Shown: positions 26,578-48,980 of the stretch, in pieces
How the letters are laid out: each line of letters opens with the position of its first letter
Numbering within the stretch: position 1 is the first letter of the stretch
Origin: Hymenolepis diminuta
Lineage: Eukaryota > Platyhelminthes > Cestoda > Cyclophyllidea > Hymenolepididae
Assembly (NCBI GenBank): GCA_900708905.1
Contig: CAADRB010000002.1
Location: forward strand, 1,897,830-1,961,829
Direction of reading: 5' to 3'
Length of the DNA stretch: 64,000 nucleotides
Position numbers and translations under genes: made by a program
The notes under the pieces: generated by a model
Database searches by the model: none
What the model was told of the DNA's origin: nothing
Seen by the model: the letters and a program-made list of their open reading frames with translations, nothing else

Positions 26578-28264
26578 TGATCCTGCATTCCAACACGCCT
26601 AGTTTTTGTAGATCATGCTAAAGGCACACTGATTTATAAAATGATCTTGAATCACTTCGTTTTTTATTATTTACTAAAATTTAAGGGTTGGGAGGAGGTG
26701 TATTTTCAGCATATTATTTCTTTTCAGTCTAACTGGCCAAAAGAGAATAATTATTTGATGTCCGTTTCAAAATAAGAGGTGGATAGAGGAATGTCTGATT
26801 TTTAGCATTAAATTTAATACGGAGATGGGCTGACTTGCGATTACCTAGCCCTGAAAGGTAAAGAGCTCCGGTAGTGGTAGAAATCTCATATTTATGTTTA
26901 TAATAGGCTTTCTAAGTCAATTTAAGATATATATATATATATAATGGGATGGAGTGAAGCTATCCTCGAATCACCTCGATGATAAGCTTTTGACTTAGAT
27001 TGACGGGTGCGGTCGGTTATCTACATAACTGGATGGCATCTCTGACTTGACAGACGTTCGTTGATTACTGTAATAACGGCTTCCCGAAGTAGCGTAGACG
27101 TTTCGGTGACATTGGGAATAGAATATAAATTAAGAATATGTATTTGCTTACTTCAGCTTAATTGCTTCATTCGAAGTTGGAAGATATATCAATTCCTGTA
27201 GTTCGTTTATAGTTTTGGTTAATGTCACATTCTCCATGAATTTACTTTGCTGTACTAATACATTATGTACAAGCTGCTACTCTTCTATTGCATAGTTAGT
27301 TCTATAATTGCTCAATGCAAAATAACTTTAAAATTCAGGAATCCAAAAATATACTTTCACAGTATGGGATTGTTTTGAATTTGGAATAGTAAAAAGTAAT
27401 ATTTAAAATGAAATCTTAATGTGTCAATCTGAACACACGACTTATTTTTGTGGTCAAATGATTGTGACAGGTATTTAATTGGACAGAAATGGGTATTACT
27501 GTTAGTATACAATATAAACTGAGGCTAGGCATTGACAAAGTCAGCAGTATTTACTGAATGAGCATTATGATATCAGACTATTAAACGGATTTCTCCCGAC
27601 GTTACTTCTATATATGATTCATTCGGTTTTGTTTGTGAAAATGATGAACACTGCAGCTACTTCCTGATTCTATGTCTCTCTGTGCTGTTGAAGATTCATT
27701 GAAAAGGCACATCACATTGCGTGAGAGATTTGATTCCAACAGAAAGTAAGAGAAATGCGCATGCAAGGGAATATCTACGAGAAGGATGTCAAAGGGAAGA
27801 AATAGTCAATGGTTAAAACGGAAGTGGTTAAAAGGCTCATTTAGTCCTCGCCTTTCTTCTAAACATTTGAACTTGATTTGTCCAATAAAATTAACCATTA
27901 CTGACACGTTACTATTACTGTGTGACCTATTATATGCAATAGTTATCACTTTCTCCTTGAATATCCCCAAAGAAATTTGCTAATTTTCATACTCATTTTC
28001 AGCGCTTTTGCCATCCTCAATAGTTTCTACGATCAAAATTTTGTACCATGTATTTACTCGAGACCACAAAAGTGGCACATGCATAATGCGTAGATTGATT
28101 ATCAAATAAAGTTCAAATAGAAGAAACCTATGTGATTAAAGGAATGATGGGTGTATTTTATAAGAATATTTGAACACTCGTGAGCTGTCCTTCAGTCGGA
28201 GTTGACAAAATAGCATAAATCCGTCGAAATACGATTAAAATTAAAGTGGCCATTCAATGGGAAA
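26578..28264. other. Spacer between DROSHA and STIM
   Basis: This holds the DROSHA 3' untranslated region and whatever promoter STIM uses. A possible poly(A) signal ATTAAA lies at 26,807-26,812, a short (TA)n run at about 26,929-26,943, and a SINE-like repeat at about 27,013-27,079. I see no coding exon I can support. Confidence 0.5.
27013..27079 (-). repeat. tRNA-derived SINE-like repeat, copy 2
   Basis: A shortened copy with GGTTAT, CTACATAACTGGATG, ATCTCTGACTTGACAGACG, TTGATTACTGTAATAACGG. It lacks the B-box portion between the first two blocks, as if deleted. Borders are approximate. Confidence 0.45.
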
Positions 28265-31200
28265 ATGAAGGTCAGTTTATTTTTTAATCCTCATTTGTAA
28301 GAACATTAAGAAGATTTAGTCCGAAAGGTTTGTACGCTTGCTTAAGTGTACTATGACTAGTTAATTTTCTAGATTTAACTAGGATACGCAAAAGCGTCAC
28401 CTTTTTTTTAACACGCACCTAAATTAAAATGTATCCTCGGGGATAATTAACAATTAGATTCAAATAATATACAAACATATGCAACCAAAATCTATGGAAC
28501 TAATTTTAGTATTTAGATTTACCAGTAATCCTTATTAAGTATGAAGAATTAATTTATGTGTAGGTGTGCTTTCTACTACTGCAATCAGGTAATAAAATTT
28601 ACGTCTTGAAGCATAAGGGAAAAGAAAAGGTAAACTTTTTTAATTACGCCACCCAAGTATAAATATTTGAAATTATTTAAAGTAAGTTGCCTTCTGTAAA
28701 ACTTCACATGAAATACTTATATTAACATCTTTGCGAACTCTGCCATAAATATTTTGAGTGAAATGATTTCCAACATTTCAGAGGTACGAATCACATATTC
28801 TACAATCAAATGAGATAAAATTTATTTTGATGTTATTAAAATTGTTTGGTTTTTGTATTATTAAAGATTTTAATTCAGTTAGTGACTACCTGACCTAGAA
28901 TGTTCCCAAAGTCAAGGTCACCTAAATGGGGAAAAAAGTAGTCAGGATTTCATTGGTTATTTTTCCCCCGCAGTCATTTTCTTTGATTTCTGGACGGATG
29001 CTTTTACTTGTGTAGTCCATGAGGATTTATTTTTATTTTATTACACTTTTGATTTGTACAATAGGTAAATAATCTTATTGATCATCGCAAATTTCCTCAG
29101 AGGTTTGCCATTCAGAAGTATGCGCGAACGCAGATAACGTCTTTCACTGCCGAAAGAAAACTCTGGCTTTCGAGGCTATAGCCGACCTGCACAATCAATT
29201 AGACGGAGACAACAGTGGTGGAGTTGATTTCTCGGAAGCTCAAAATGTAAGTTTATTATACATCCCATTTCCCCTCTTTTTCTATTAATGTTTAAGTTGT
29301 TTGGAAGGGGTTTATCTTTTAGTTATGACACAATTATTTGATGACTTTAAGCTATTACTTTAATTTTTCTATTTAGTCGTCTTTTTCTTCTTTTTTTAAT
29401 TGGCATGCCCCAAGCTTTCAGTATGACTCTTAATTTATTACCATGCTGCCGTTCAAGATTTAATAATCTTTCAGGCACTTACTGACCAAAATCTAACGTT
29501 TGTAGTGCTGTAACTTAACAGATAATCGAGGTTTAGGTTCAGTGTTTCTGATTTTTCTTTTATTTGATTGCAACTGCTTTTTTTAGTTTCTTGGAGAAAA
29601 ATTAAGTTATCCCCTTGACCAGTTCAACCAAAGAGATCTTAGTCAGGAGGATGGTATAATCAGTCTCCTCGATCTTTGGGTTGCATGGCGCAAAAATCCT
29701 GGTAGCTAACTTTTTATTTGACCGTTTTTCATATAAATAACTCCTTTCCCATTACCTCACATTTCATATATTACCATGCTACTCATTTTATTTCAGCGCA
29801 CAATTGGACCGTTGTAGAAACTGTTAAGTGGTTAACTGATTGCGTAGAGCTTCCCGAATACAGCCAAATTTTCTCCGATAACAAAGTCGATGGTGAATGT
29901 ATACCACGGTAATAAATAACTTATTATTTCACTTCTTATGTACCATTTGTGTACAATTGTTCCCCATTTGCATGGGATACGATACTGTGCTCATTTACAA
30001 ACTCCTCTCTTTCAATATTCCACGTTTGTATTTACCCCTTCGAAATTCTTTCTTTATTCATATTGGTTATTTATATAGTGAGTGCTCCACTATCTATGAG
30101 AAGATATAGAAACATCTCGCTATTTTGTTTGCAGGGAATAGTGCATCTTAGTATTGTGCAACTTTTGTTATTCAATGAACGAAAAAAATAAGTGTTTCTC
30201 ATTGCATGGACACTATGATCAAAATTTGCTTAGTTTTATTACAATTTGTTATGGATTTTGTGACAAGTTTATCAACCAGTTTTTTACTAAAATACTGTTT
30301 CTTTACTGTGATAGGAAGTATGTTATTTTGTTTATTATTACAATTTGTCTCCCACAAATCCCAATCTGACGTTATGTGGTTCAGATACGCATTTATTTAT
30401 TCATTCCCCATGGGAAAGCACGTAAACATCCTTGAAATAAAATAGTGTTGGTCAAAATTCTGCCGTTTGTCATTCTGAGAATACAGAACCACAGTCATTA
30501 GAGCTGCTTCAAATCAGAAAGTCTTGGCTTTCGTCTACTCAATTGCCAGAGGACATGGTTTATTAAACAAATAATAATCCACTGAGCGCAAGTGCTCTGG
30601 TAAATCTTTGAAGGGTTTAAGCTGACAATCTAATAAGTGTAGGCTTCTGACAAATTCTCGCTCGATTCTGCAGTTTTTCCTATCACCCTCTTAATACTTT
30701 TTCACTGTTATTATTCCCCATGACTAAGATCTTTTTCCATGCCATATATATTGGTCGATTTTCAATTTATCTTAGCGCGATATCGCGCATCATCTTCAAA
30801 TTACGTTTGCGTTGATTTTCTACGTTCATTAGATGATGTTCGTGTTCATGTAGATTTTTACCCATTGCTTCATCCCTATCCTGTGAAATAATTGAAGTGC
30901 GTACAGTAGTTTCAATTCATGTACTTATGGGCACTTTTCTGTATTCTATTCAATCTACTCTCTTGTAACTGTTTTTGTGTACTACTCAACCCGCTGGTAT
31001 CGTGTCTTATTCTCGTGCTGTTGTCAGCTATGTGATTAATGCAATATGTTACTTTCAGTCTCTGATACATTTAAACATATTAATCTCAGTCCTGTAGCAA
31101 TGAAAACAATTAATGCACTATCCATTTTTTAACCTTGAATAAACAAATTGTACCTAGTTTTCGGAGTATGTGACAATGAAACTGCAATTAGATTCAAACC

Positions 31201-34200
31201 TTAGTTCATGAAATCCAAGTCAGTTATCTTCCAATCGTCTTGAAAATTATTCAACCGAAATCAACTCGATTTCCTTGTAGATGTATAGGACAAAGAGAGG
31301 CAAATTATAACTTGAATTACAGTTATTTTTTTTACTTTTTAAAAACGATTTCCTTATATTTATTATCCTTATCTTTCGGTCATTGTAATAGTTAAAGCTA
31401 TAAATAGCTTATCACCCAAGTGATATTTTAAATAATCATACTTAGTCGAAAAATAATTGACTGAATATCAAAATTTTAATCCTAGGCTTAAGTTCGGGCA
31501 ATAATCAAATGGGTTGAATTAAAGATTGCTATTTGCATTCTCATTAGCTCTTATTCTTTACCCTGGAGCCTAGTTGAAGTAAGGTTCTCCTTATTCCCTG
31601 ACTCGCACTCCAATTGCCCCTACCCTCTCTTAAAACTCAATTACCTTTTTCTATTACGTGTTTGGACATTTTAACATTGTGAAACTTTATTGCCTTGCCA
31701 TGAAAAATAAATAAACATTCTTATTGCTGTTTAAGATGGGGTTAAAATTTTGTCCTTAATGAAAGTTAATTTTACTATGTCAAGTGTTCCCTAATAACTT
31801 CTCCATTTCAATTTATTCTCCCACGCCCTACTTCTCAGCTCCAGTTGGTTGTTGTTTCTTGCATATAGTATTTTATATTACGTTATTTATAGTTATATGG
31901 GTGTTTTTTAGGTTTGTTTCTCGTAATTCAAAATTCCTCAACGATGACCTGGGAATTAAGAACTCTCTTCATCGGAGAAAACTCTCCCTCAAAGCCATGG
32001 ACCTCATTCTCTTTGGACCCCCCAAAAGTGAGTTGATTTTTTACTACAAACCTGGAAATCTGCCGTGTCATCTCTGAATAGATATACTGCTAAGTATCAA
32101 CTGCTATTAAGGACTCTGAAGTTGGCTTGTGAAACTTAATGTAACAGACTGTTTAAACATTTCCATATCACTCTTTAAAAAAACTGTTTTAATTGTGTCT
32201 ATCTAGGTGTATGCTTTTTATCGTTACCAAATTGGTTAAAATTGGTGTAGTTTGCCTGTTAAACTATAGGAGTTTGTAAGAAGATATAACTCTAAATGCA
32301 GTTTATTATTATCCAGAGTAGCAAATAATTTTTCAATTTTTAACTGTGGGAAGTAACTAAAATTGGTTAAAATAAAGTTCAGTAAATGGTGAAGAGGAGG
32401 GTTCAAAAAGACGCTGAGAACAACGTCAAGATGTAAAAGAATCTTACTTCATCTGATTTTTCAACTTTGGTTGTACAATATTCACTCAATGGGCAGTTCA
32501 AGTTCCAGAAATCAAATTTCACAATTCATCTTCCAAATTTCAGCAAATTCTTCTCTATGATGTTGAGTGCTTATTGAATGATATTATTTAATCAGGAAGA
32601 GTTGATCTTGACGCTCCACTTCATTTTTTTCAATATGCATGCAGATACTTGAATTATCATGAATCACAGTAAATTGAGAGTCTATACGACAAATTTGATT
32701 GACTACTAGAATAGTTTTGAAAAATAGTTACACAAACTTCACTCCTCAAAAGTCCAGATTTTAAGCGTCGTAATATCATTACTATTCGTGTTGTGGTATT
32801 CGGGCTATCAGTATCGAACCCTGTGATAAACTCCCTTCGAGACGTGGCGACTTGAGTACGAGTTACTTCCCTCCGTCATATGTATCTTATGTGTCTACCT
32901 AAACGGTTGCAAATGTAAGATTTGTTGTCCCTGGAGTATTCTGCGTTTTTGTACGCAGTTCTTAATAGGTAAAATAGTAATCAGGAGATCATTACGCGTG
33001 AGTAACGAACTCCGTTCGCAAAATATTTAGGAGTTCTGCTCGCAGTTTATGTATCCTTTATCATAATTTTAGACCTGACTGATATACCGGTAATGTAATG
33101 TTTTCTCGAGTAGCCATCGAGCTCAGACTCAGTAAGAAGAAGACATTCGGCTCAAACGGCAGTTTCTGCTCAATTTTTATTATTTTGACTTCACCGGCTG
33201 CCTGGTTAGTCAGTAATATAGCGGTGGAAAAGACTGTTCTCTGTTACGACATGGAAGAGTCGAAATCTAAAAATTAGGTGCCCAGGGAATGAATTCCGCT
33301 TTCAGACTTCTGCTCAAAAACTTGAATATATTAAAACTTATCCTCTCTTAAGTGCCAAATTAATCTCTTTTTGCGTGTGCTAAGTATAATTAGTGAGGAT
33401 AGTGGCCTAATTACCAACCAACTTAATTCTCATTGCCAAATGGCCTCAAGAATGATCCAATTGGGCTTAGTCGCACTTTATGGTCCCTTTCATTTAATGT
33501 ACCCAAATCACTCAAACCTAGCGCCCATATTTTTTTATAAGCATAAAATAATCCGTAATGAGGATCAAATGCAATCATCCCCCCCCCCTCAATTAGCTCT
33601 CTGTCGTTGACATAAGGATCTGCAGTGCCGTCCCCCACTTTGCAATTACAAAAAAACACTTGAGGGAGTGTGTATGAGTGAGGAGACTTCTGTGAGCATC
33701 CCTCCCGCTCAAAGTCCGAGAGCAGATAGATGAAGGCATCGCTCAAGTTCATTTTTGCGTTTACCGCTCCCCTAGAGCGTTGTTCACTCACGAATTGTTG
33801 TTTTACTCTCCGCCTCTGATGCTAGAAAATCTATCAACTGTCGCTGCAGCCGGATCCCTACTTGTTCATCTCACCCGTGATATGCCCTTAGTCTCTATCC
33901 TGGTGGTTGCGAGTGCATTTATCTTCTCACTAGCTGTTCTCAATCATCATTACACTCTGCGTCTAAGACGTGCAACCTCGGGAAACCTTGATAGACTCTC
34001 AAAAGCGGAACAAACTCTACAGGAATTACATCAGGAGTAAGTCACCACTTCTCTTATTCTATCACCGATTTGTCAGATTAATGGGGTTAAAGGAGGCAGA
34101 ATCTACTACTTCTACCTCTACGAGTAATAATAGACCGACGAGTAACCGTACTGTTCAAATTGATGATGATGCCCTTTTCCAACATTCCGACTCGGGTCGC

Positions 34201-35522
34201 AGTTCAGAACAGCTTGTAGGTTGATCTCCTCTACTTATAAATAATAAGTAGACGGTCTCATCACGTTCACACTCTTTTTCCTGTATTTTAGCCCCTAATC
34301 CTCGGAAAACATAGTAAAACTGAGCCACCAACCCGGAAGCCTAGTGAATCATCTTTCTTTCCCCGAAGAACAGTGGCCGATGTGAATATTAGTAGTGCTC
34401 CGTGGTCAGCATCCCCGGTTCTGCCCTCTCAAACCTCATTCTATATCGGCGGATCGGAACGCCTTTCTGGTATTTCAGTTGCCAAGCTCCCAATGGATGG
34501 TCCGGCAACTGAGTTAGCTCTTCTTCTCCAAATGACGCATGAGTTGGAATTGAGACACTACTGGGAAAAGCGTTCTGCTGCTGCTAAGCAACTTATGGCC
34601 GCGAAAGAAGCTGTAAGGACCCCTTTTGTGACAACTAAATGACCCTCTGATACTTGATTGATTGATGGGAAGTTAATTGCTTCCATTTTAGTGTGATCGA
34701 GTGAGAAGAAAACGGTCTTCTCTTGTTGGATCTGTTAGACTCATTCATTCGGATAACTTGGATGATGTTGATACGAAATTGAATGCTGCTAGGTAAGTGT
34801 CGAACATGTTATAAGGGTAACTGTTTCAATCCGGGTTCATTGTGTTTTCTAGACGCGTTCTTGAAAATGTTACCGCAGATATGCAAGAGCGCAAACACCG
34901 TTGGAGCAGAATTGAAAATCTAACTGGTTTGAACCTGCAACAACCTACCGATATCAGTGCACTAATGATGGCGCTTGGTTACGACAAATCAAGATGTCGT
35001 TTAGGCGGAGAGGATAGTAATAGCACCCTACGTCTGTTTGATCTCTCTACGGATTTCTCTCTTTTTACTGGGGATGATTTTGTCGAAGAACAACCCAACA
35101 GTATGTGCTTGAGATCGAGTGAGGAAACTTATAACCGAACATCTCCTGACTGGCAGAATAAAAATATGGTTCAAAATCTGTCCAGTAAATCCCACTCTGA
35201 AATGACTTCGGCTTCAGGTATGCTTAGAAATTTACTAATACCTTCGATTACCATCTTAGATGCTCCATTCCCTCATCTTAATGCAAAAACTGAAGCAAAT
35301 CCAGCTGGTCCACTCATGCAGCCAAATATCCCCCGAAACTACTCTTTCGTTCGTCCATTCGCTAATCTTTGGCGTCGCAAAGTTAAGTCTCATCATCAGC
35401 AACCAGGATGCCTCAGTCCACCTCCCCAGAGTATTCCCCAAATTATGCCCCATTTTACACTAGATTCTGTACCGAATGTTATGAACTATGACGGATATCA
35501 TCGCAAGCCTTCCATTTCTTGA
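28265..35522 (+). CDS. STIM1: STIM, ER calcium sensor that activates Orai channels
   Basis: STIM senses calcium in the ER lumen and opens plasma-membrane Orai channels when stores empty. Well-supported exons: 29101-29246, 29587-29701, 29797-29908, 31912-32027, 33826-34036, 34077-34215, 34292-34612, 34692-34792 and 34853-35522. A tentative 5' end uses 28265-28270 (MK) and 28564-28588 (VCFLLLQS), which keeps phase and gives a short signal peptide and 653 aa (human STIM1 685). Order of parts: paired Cys (VCHSEVC); canonical EF-hand loop D-G-D-N-S-G-G-V-D-F-S-E (45-56) with acidic residues at 1, 3, 9 and 12; hidden EF-hand; SAM domain (NWTVVETVKWLTDCVELPEY..LFGPP, about 100-172); one membrane segment (about 193-212); a short coiled coil to about 244; a Ser/Thr/Asn-rich linker; then the SOAR/CAD region (about 363-455) with LTHELE-like MTHELELRHY, polybasic RVRRKR, LDDVD and RHRW-type KHRW. 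The tail ends with a basic patch (NLWRRKVKSHH) but no Lys-rich end. The introns around the linker are 40 and 76 nt, so no hidden coiled-coil exon fits there. Paralogue number (1 or 2) cannot be assigned. Confidence 0.88.
29909..31911 (+). other. Long STIM intron inside the SAM domain
   Basis: A 2,003-nt intron (GTAATA..TTTTAG) splits the SAM domain after CIPR. It is very AT-rich, with several hydrophobic short open frames that look like composition artefacts. I see no coding exon or recognisable element in it. Confidence 0.7.
32028..33825 (+). other. Long STIM intron before the membrane-segment exon
   Basis: A 1,798-nt intron (GTGAGT..TGCTAG). It holds dispersed repeat B at 32,790-32,908 and a run of ten C at about 33,578. 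A 122-codon minus-strand frame at 33,423-33,791 was not accepted as a gene. Confidence 0.7.
32790..32908. repeat. Dispersed repeat B, copy in STIM intron
   Basis: Second copy of the repeat at 25,415-25,533, in the same orientation about 7.4 kb away. Blocks CGGGCT, TCGAACC, TGATAAACT, TGGCGACTTGA and TGTCTACCTA are kept in order. Confidence 0.5.
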
Positions 35523-35677
35523 ATTCCTTGCGTGCATTTTAACTCGAGCGCAGGTCGCTATCGTGACTTATCTCAACTCTATATTATTATTACTACTTAT
35601 TTAAACATGATTCCCAAATATATTTATCAGCATCTAGACCGACTTCTATGCTGAGGATTGCAAAAGATGCAGTGATT

Positions 35678-35683
35678 ATTAAA
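35678..35683 (+). terminator. Possible STIM poly(A) signal (ATTAAA)
   Basis: An ATTAAA hexamer about 155 nt after the STIM stop codon and about 50 nt before the SEC61G stop on the other strand. It is the best-placed candidate, but the surroundings are AT-rich. Confidence 0.3.
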
Positions 35684-35716
35684 CAGGGAGGGCACCAAAT
35701 AGCAAATGAAAACAAA

Positions 35717-35722
35717 TTTATT
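35717..35722 (-). terminator. SEC61G poly(A) signal (AATAAA), right after the stop
   Basis: A perfect AATAAA on the minus strand begins 11 nt after the SEC61G stop codon, so the 3' untranslated region would be only some 25-40 nt long if this signal is used. Confidence 0.5.
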
Positions 35723-35732
35723 TCAAGAACAT

Positions 35733-35976
35733 CTAACCACCGACAATAATACTATTGATGGGTACAAAGACCAGCTTGATAACGAATCCTAGGACACCCA
35801 TCGCCAAGAATCCGATAGCGGTAGCATAGGCGTTGGTTTTGAATTCTAGACACATAAAATAAAAATTATGTAAAATGGTTACCTTTACGGTCGGGCTTAG
35901 TGCACCGATGGAAAAAGTGCACAGAGGATTTCGTGAATTGGACTAGAGGATCGACAACAGCCGAGACTTGATCCAT
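35733..35976 (-). CDS. SEC61G: Sec61 gamma subunit of the protein translocon
   Basis: Sec61 gamma is the small clamp subunit of the ER protein-conducting channel. Exon 1 is 35,976-35,883 and exon 2 is 35,845-35,733, joined over a 37-nt intron (GTAACC..TCTAG) in phase 1. The product is exactly 68 aa, the usual length. It starts [16 protein letters not shown], keeps the [10 protein letters not shown] block before the membrane segment, and has one membrane helix (about 40-60, [20 protein letters not shown]) ending PINSIIVGG, as in animal homologues. The start ATG is preceded five bases upstream by a pyrimidine-rich acceptor (CACGTTCAG), which may be a 5' UTR intron end or a spliced-leader site. 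It runs tail to tail with STIM, 210 bp between stop codons. Confidence 0.96.
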
Positions 35977-37956
35977 TATAGCTGAACGTGTAAAGGTGGA
36001 ATAATTTTCCGAAAAATAACTTGTTCAAACAAGGACTATCAAAATTTGTATTTATTAATTGATGGAATATTATTTTTGTTTCAAACTTATAATATTTGCA
36101 ATCATTAATTTTTAAGTTTGTATTTATACGAGGCACTAATAAACAGATAAGTTAATTTAAAAGGTGAAAATGAATTCCTTAATAGATATACCAAATAAAG
36201 TTCTGTTTATTTTATGACATCATAAATAACAAACTGCATAACTAGACTTAAAATCTTTAAACTTCGAAGGTTTGAAAAAACAATTACATACGCCTTTATT
36301 TATCATCTGATCACATAAGTAAAATTAATTAATGATGTCCAATTACCTTTGCTGAAAATCTTGTATCTCCATTAAGATATGAATTTTCATCAGTTTTTTA
36401 TTAAGAGAAAACAATATTTCCAATCTGAATAGCTAAGCCTTTAGAAGTAACGGAACTAAATTGGCTAATAGCACTGTTTCCAATGCTAACCTTCATTTTT
36501 TATTAAATAACTAACTTCATTATGTCATTCACCTTCATTTCCACTCAGCATTTGTATTTATGTTAGATTCTATCTCTCATAATTTGACCATCCTGCGTTC
36601 TTAACGAAAAAATGTATAGATTTATCGGAGAAATGCTGAGCAAACATCAAAATATGTATTTTATGTACGAAATAGTAGGCTGTTGTTCGCATTTCGTTTC
36701 TGCGAAATAATATAACGTAAACTCAATGAACGGTATAAAACAAGCTAGTATTTTTGCAGATGACTTAATTCACTAAAATAACTGCACCTAAATATGTCTC
36801 TTAAAATAATGAATAGAATGAAATGAAGACTAGTAAAAACAATCAGCTATCTTTAATACAAATCTTTAGTGATTTTAATTCTGCCGCTTTCCAATTAGGC
36901 CCTTCCATGTTAGGAAACAGACAGAAAAGGATGTGGTGATAAGCGTTGATATTCATATGTAGACCAGTTCCTCCCCACGTCAATAATGCAGTCACCATCG
37001 TAAGATCAGTTTTGTCATTATCGAGTACAGTGAATATAACATGAAACGATATGCATATCGTCATTACAAAATGGAGCGGCATTAGGGAAGCGCGACATTA
37101 CTGTGAGCATAAAGAGAACTCGGATCCTATCTTAATGCTTATTTCTTTTCTCATCGATATTTTATACATTTTGAAAAATGCAAATGAATACGCTTCAACT
37201 GAAATTTTATTCACAGTTTAAAGGCGTTTTTCCATGATTCTTTTGTTCTGTTTAGCTTAGATCGACTCAAGTAAAATCTCAAAGATTTTCATAAGTAAAA
37301 CAGGTGGAGCTGAAGCTGAGCCCATGAATAACACCAACGTCGAAACACTTCCTGAGTTTTCGGGCACATTAAAAGGTCCAAAGTGATGTAGAGCATCCAG
37401 CTTTTACACGATGACGATTTCATGTTTGTTCTCATAGACTGCAAAATTAGTTATTATTCGTCGAAATTTGTGAAAGCAAATTGTTCCTGCGCAAATGTTA
37501 CCGGATATCAGTTATAATCTTTAAATATCAATTAGTGGACCTCAAAATTTAATATTAATATGAAGATTCCGTCATTTTCACTTTCGCCGAGTATCCATTT
37601 TGGCGGCCCTTATGATCATTATATAGTACTCTTTCGTTAACTGGGCTGCATTTAGCAGATTTACTTTATTGCAAAGTTGCCATTACAAATCATGGAACGA
37701 CTGGACACTAGCGTTCGTTTTATCTTAATTAATTCATTTGTACAATTTTTTCGTGATCAAGCAATTCTTAAACAGTGCCCTTTTCTTGCAATTTACGATA
37801 AAATAGGAAATGCACGCCGTACTTACATGCAACGGTAATATCCCATAGTTTTGCATTTGGTAGTGATTATAATAGATTGTAGAGTTAAATATTCTCTGTT
37901 GTACCTATGCTTCACCAATTCCTTTATTATTTACCTTTAAATTGTAGTTTCAACAA
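35977..37956. promoter_or_regulatory. Divergent SEC61G/DDX3 spacer
   Basis: About 2 kb of AT-rich sequence between the start codons of SEC61G (minus) and DDX3 (plus). It must hold the promoters and 5' untranslated regions of both. I see no coding exon, tRNA or repeat in it. A clear splice acceptor ends at 37,947, nine bases before the DDX3 ATG, so part of this region is probably a 5' UTR intron or outron. Confidence 0.45.

Positions 37957-48980
<11,024 letters not shown>

Noticed and set aside
33423..33791. 122-codon minus-strand frame in a STIM intron
   Set aside because: It spans a poly-C run, resembles no family and overlaps only intron sequence. The length is possible by chance.
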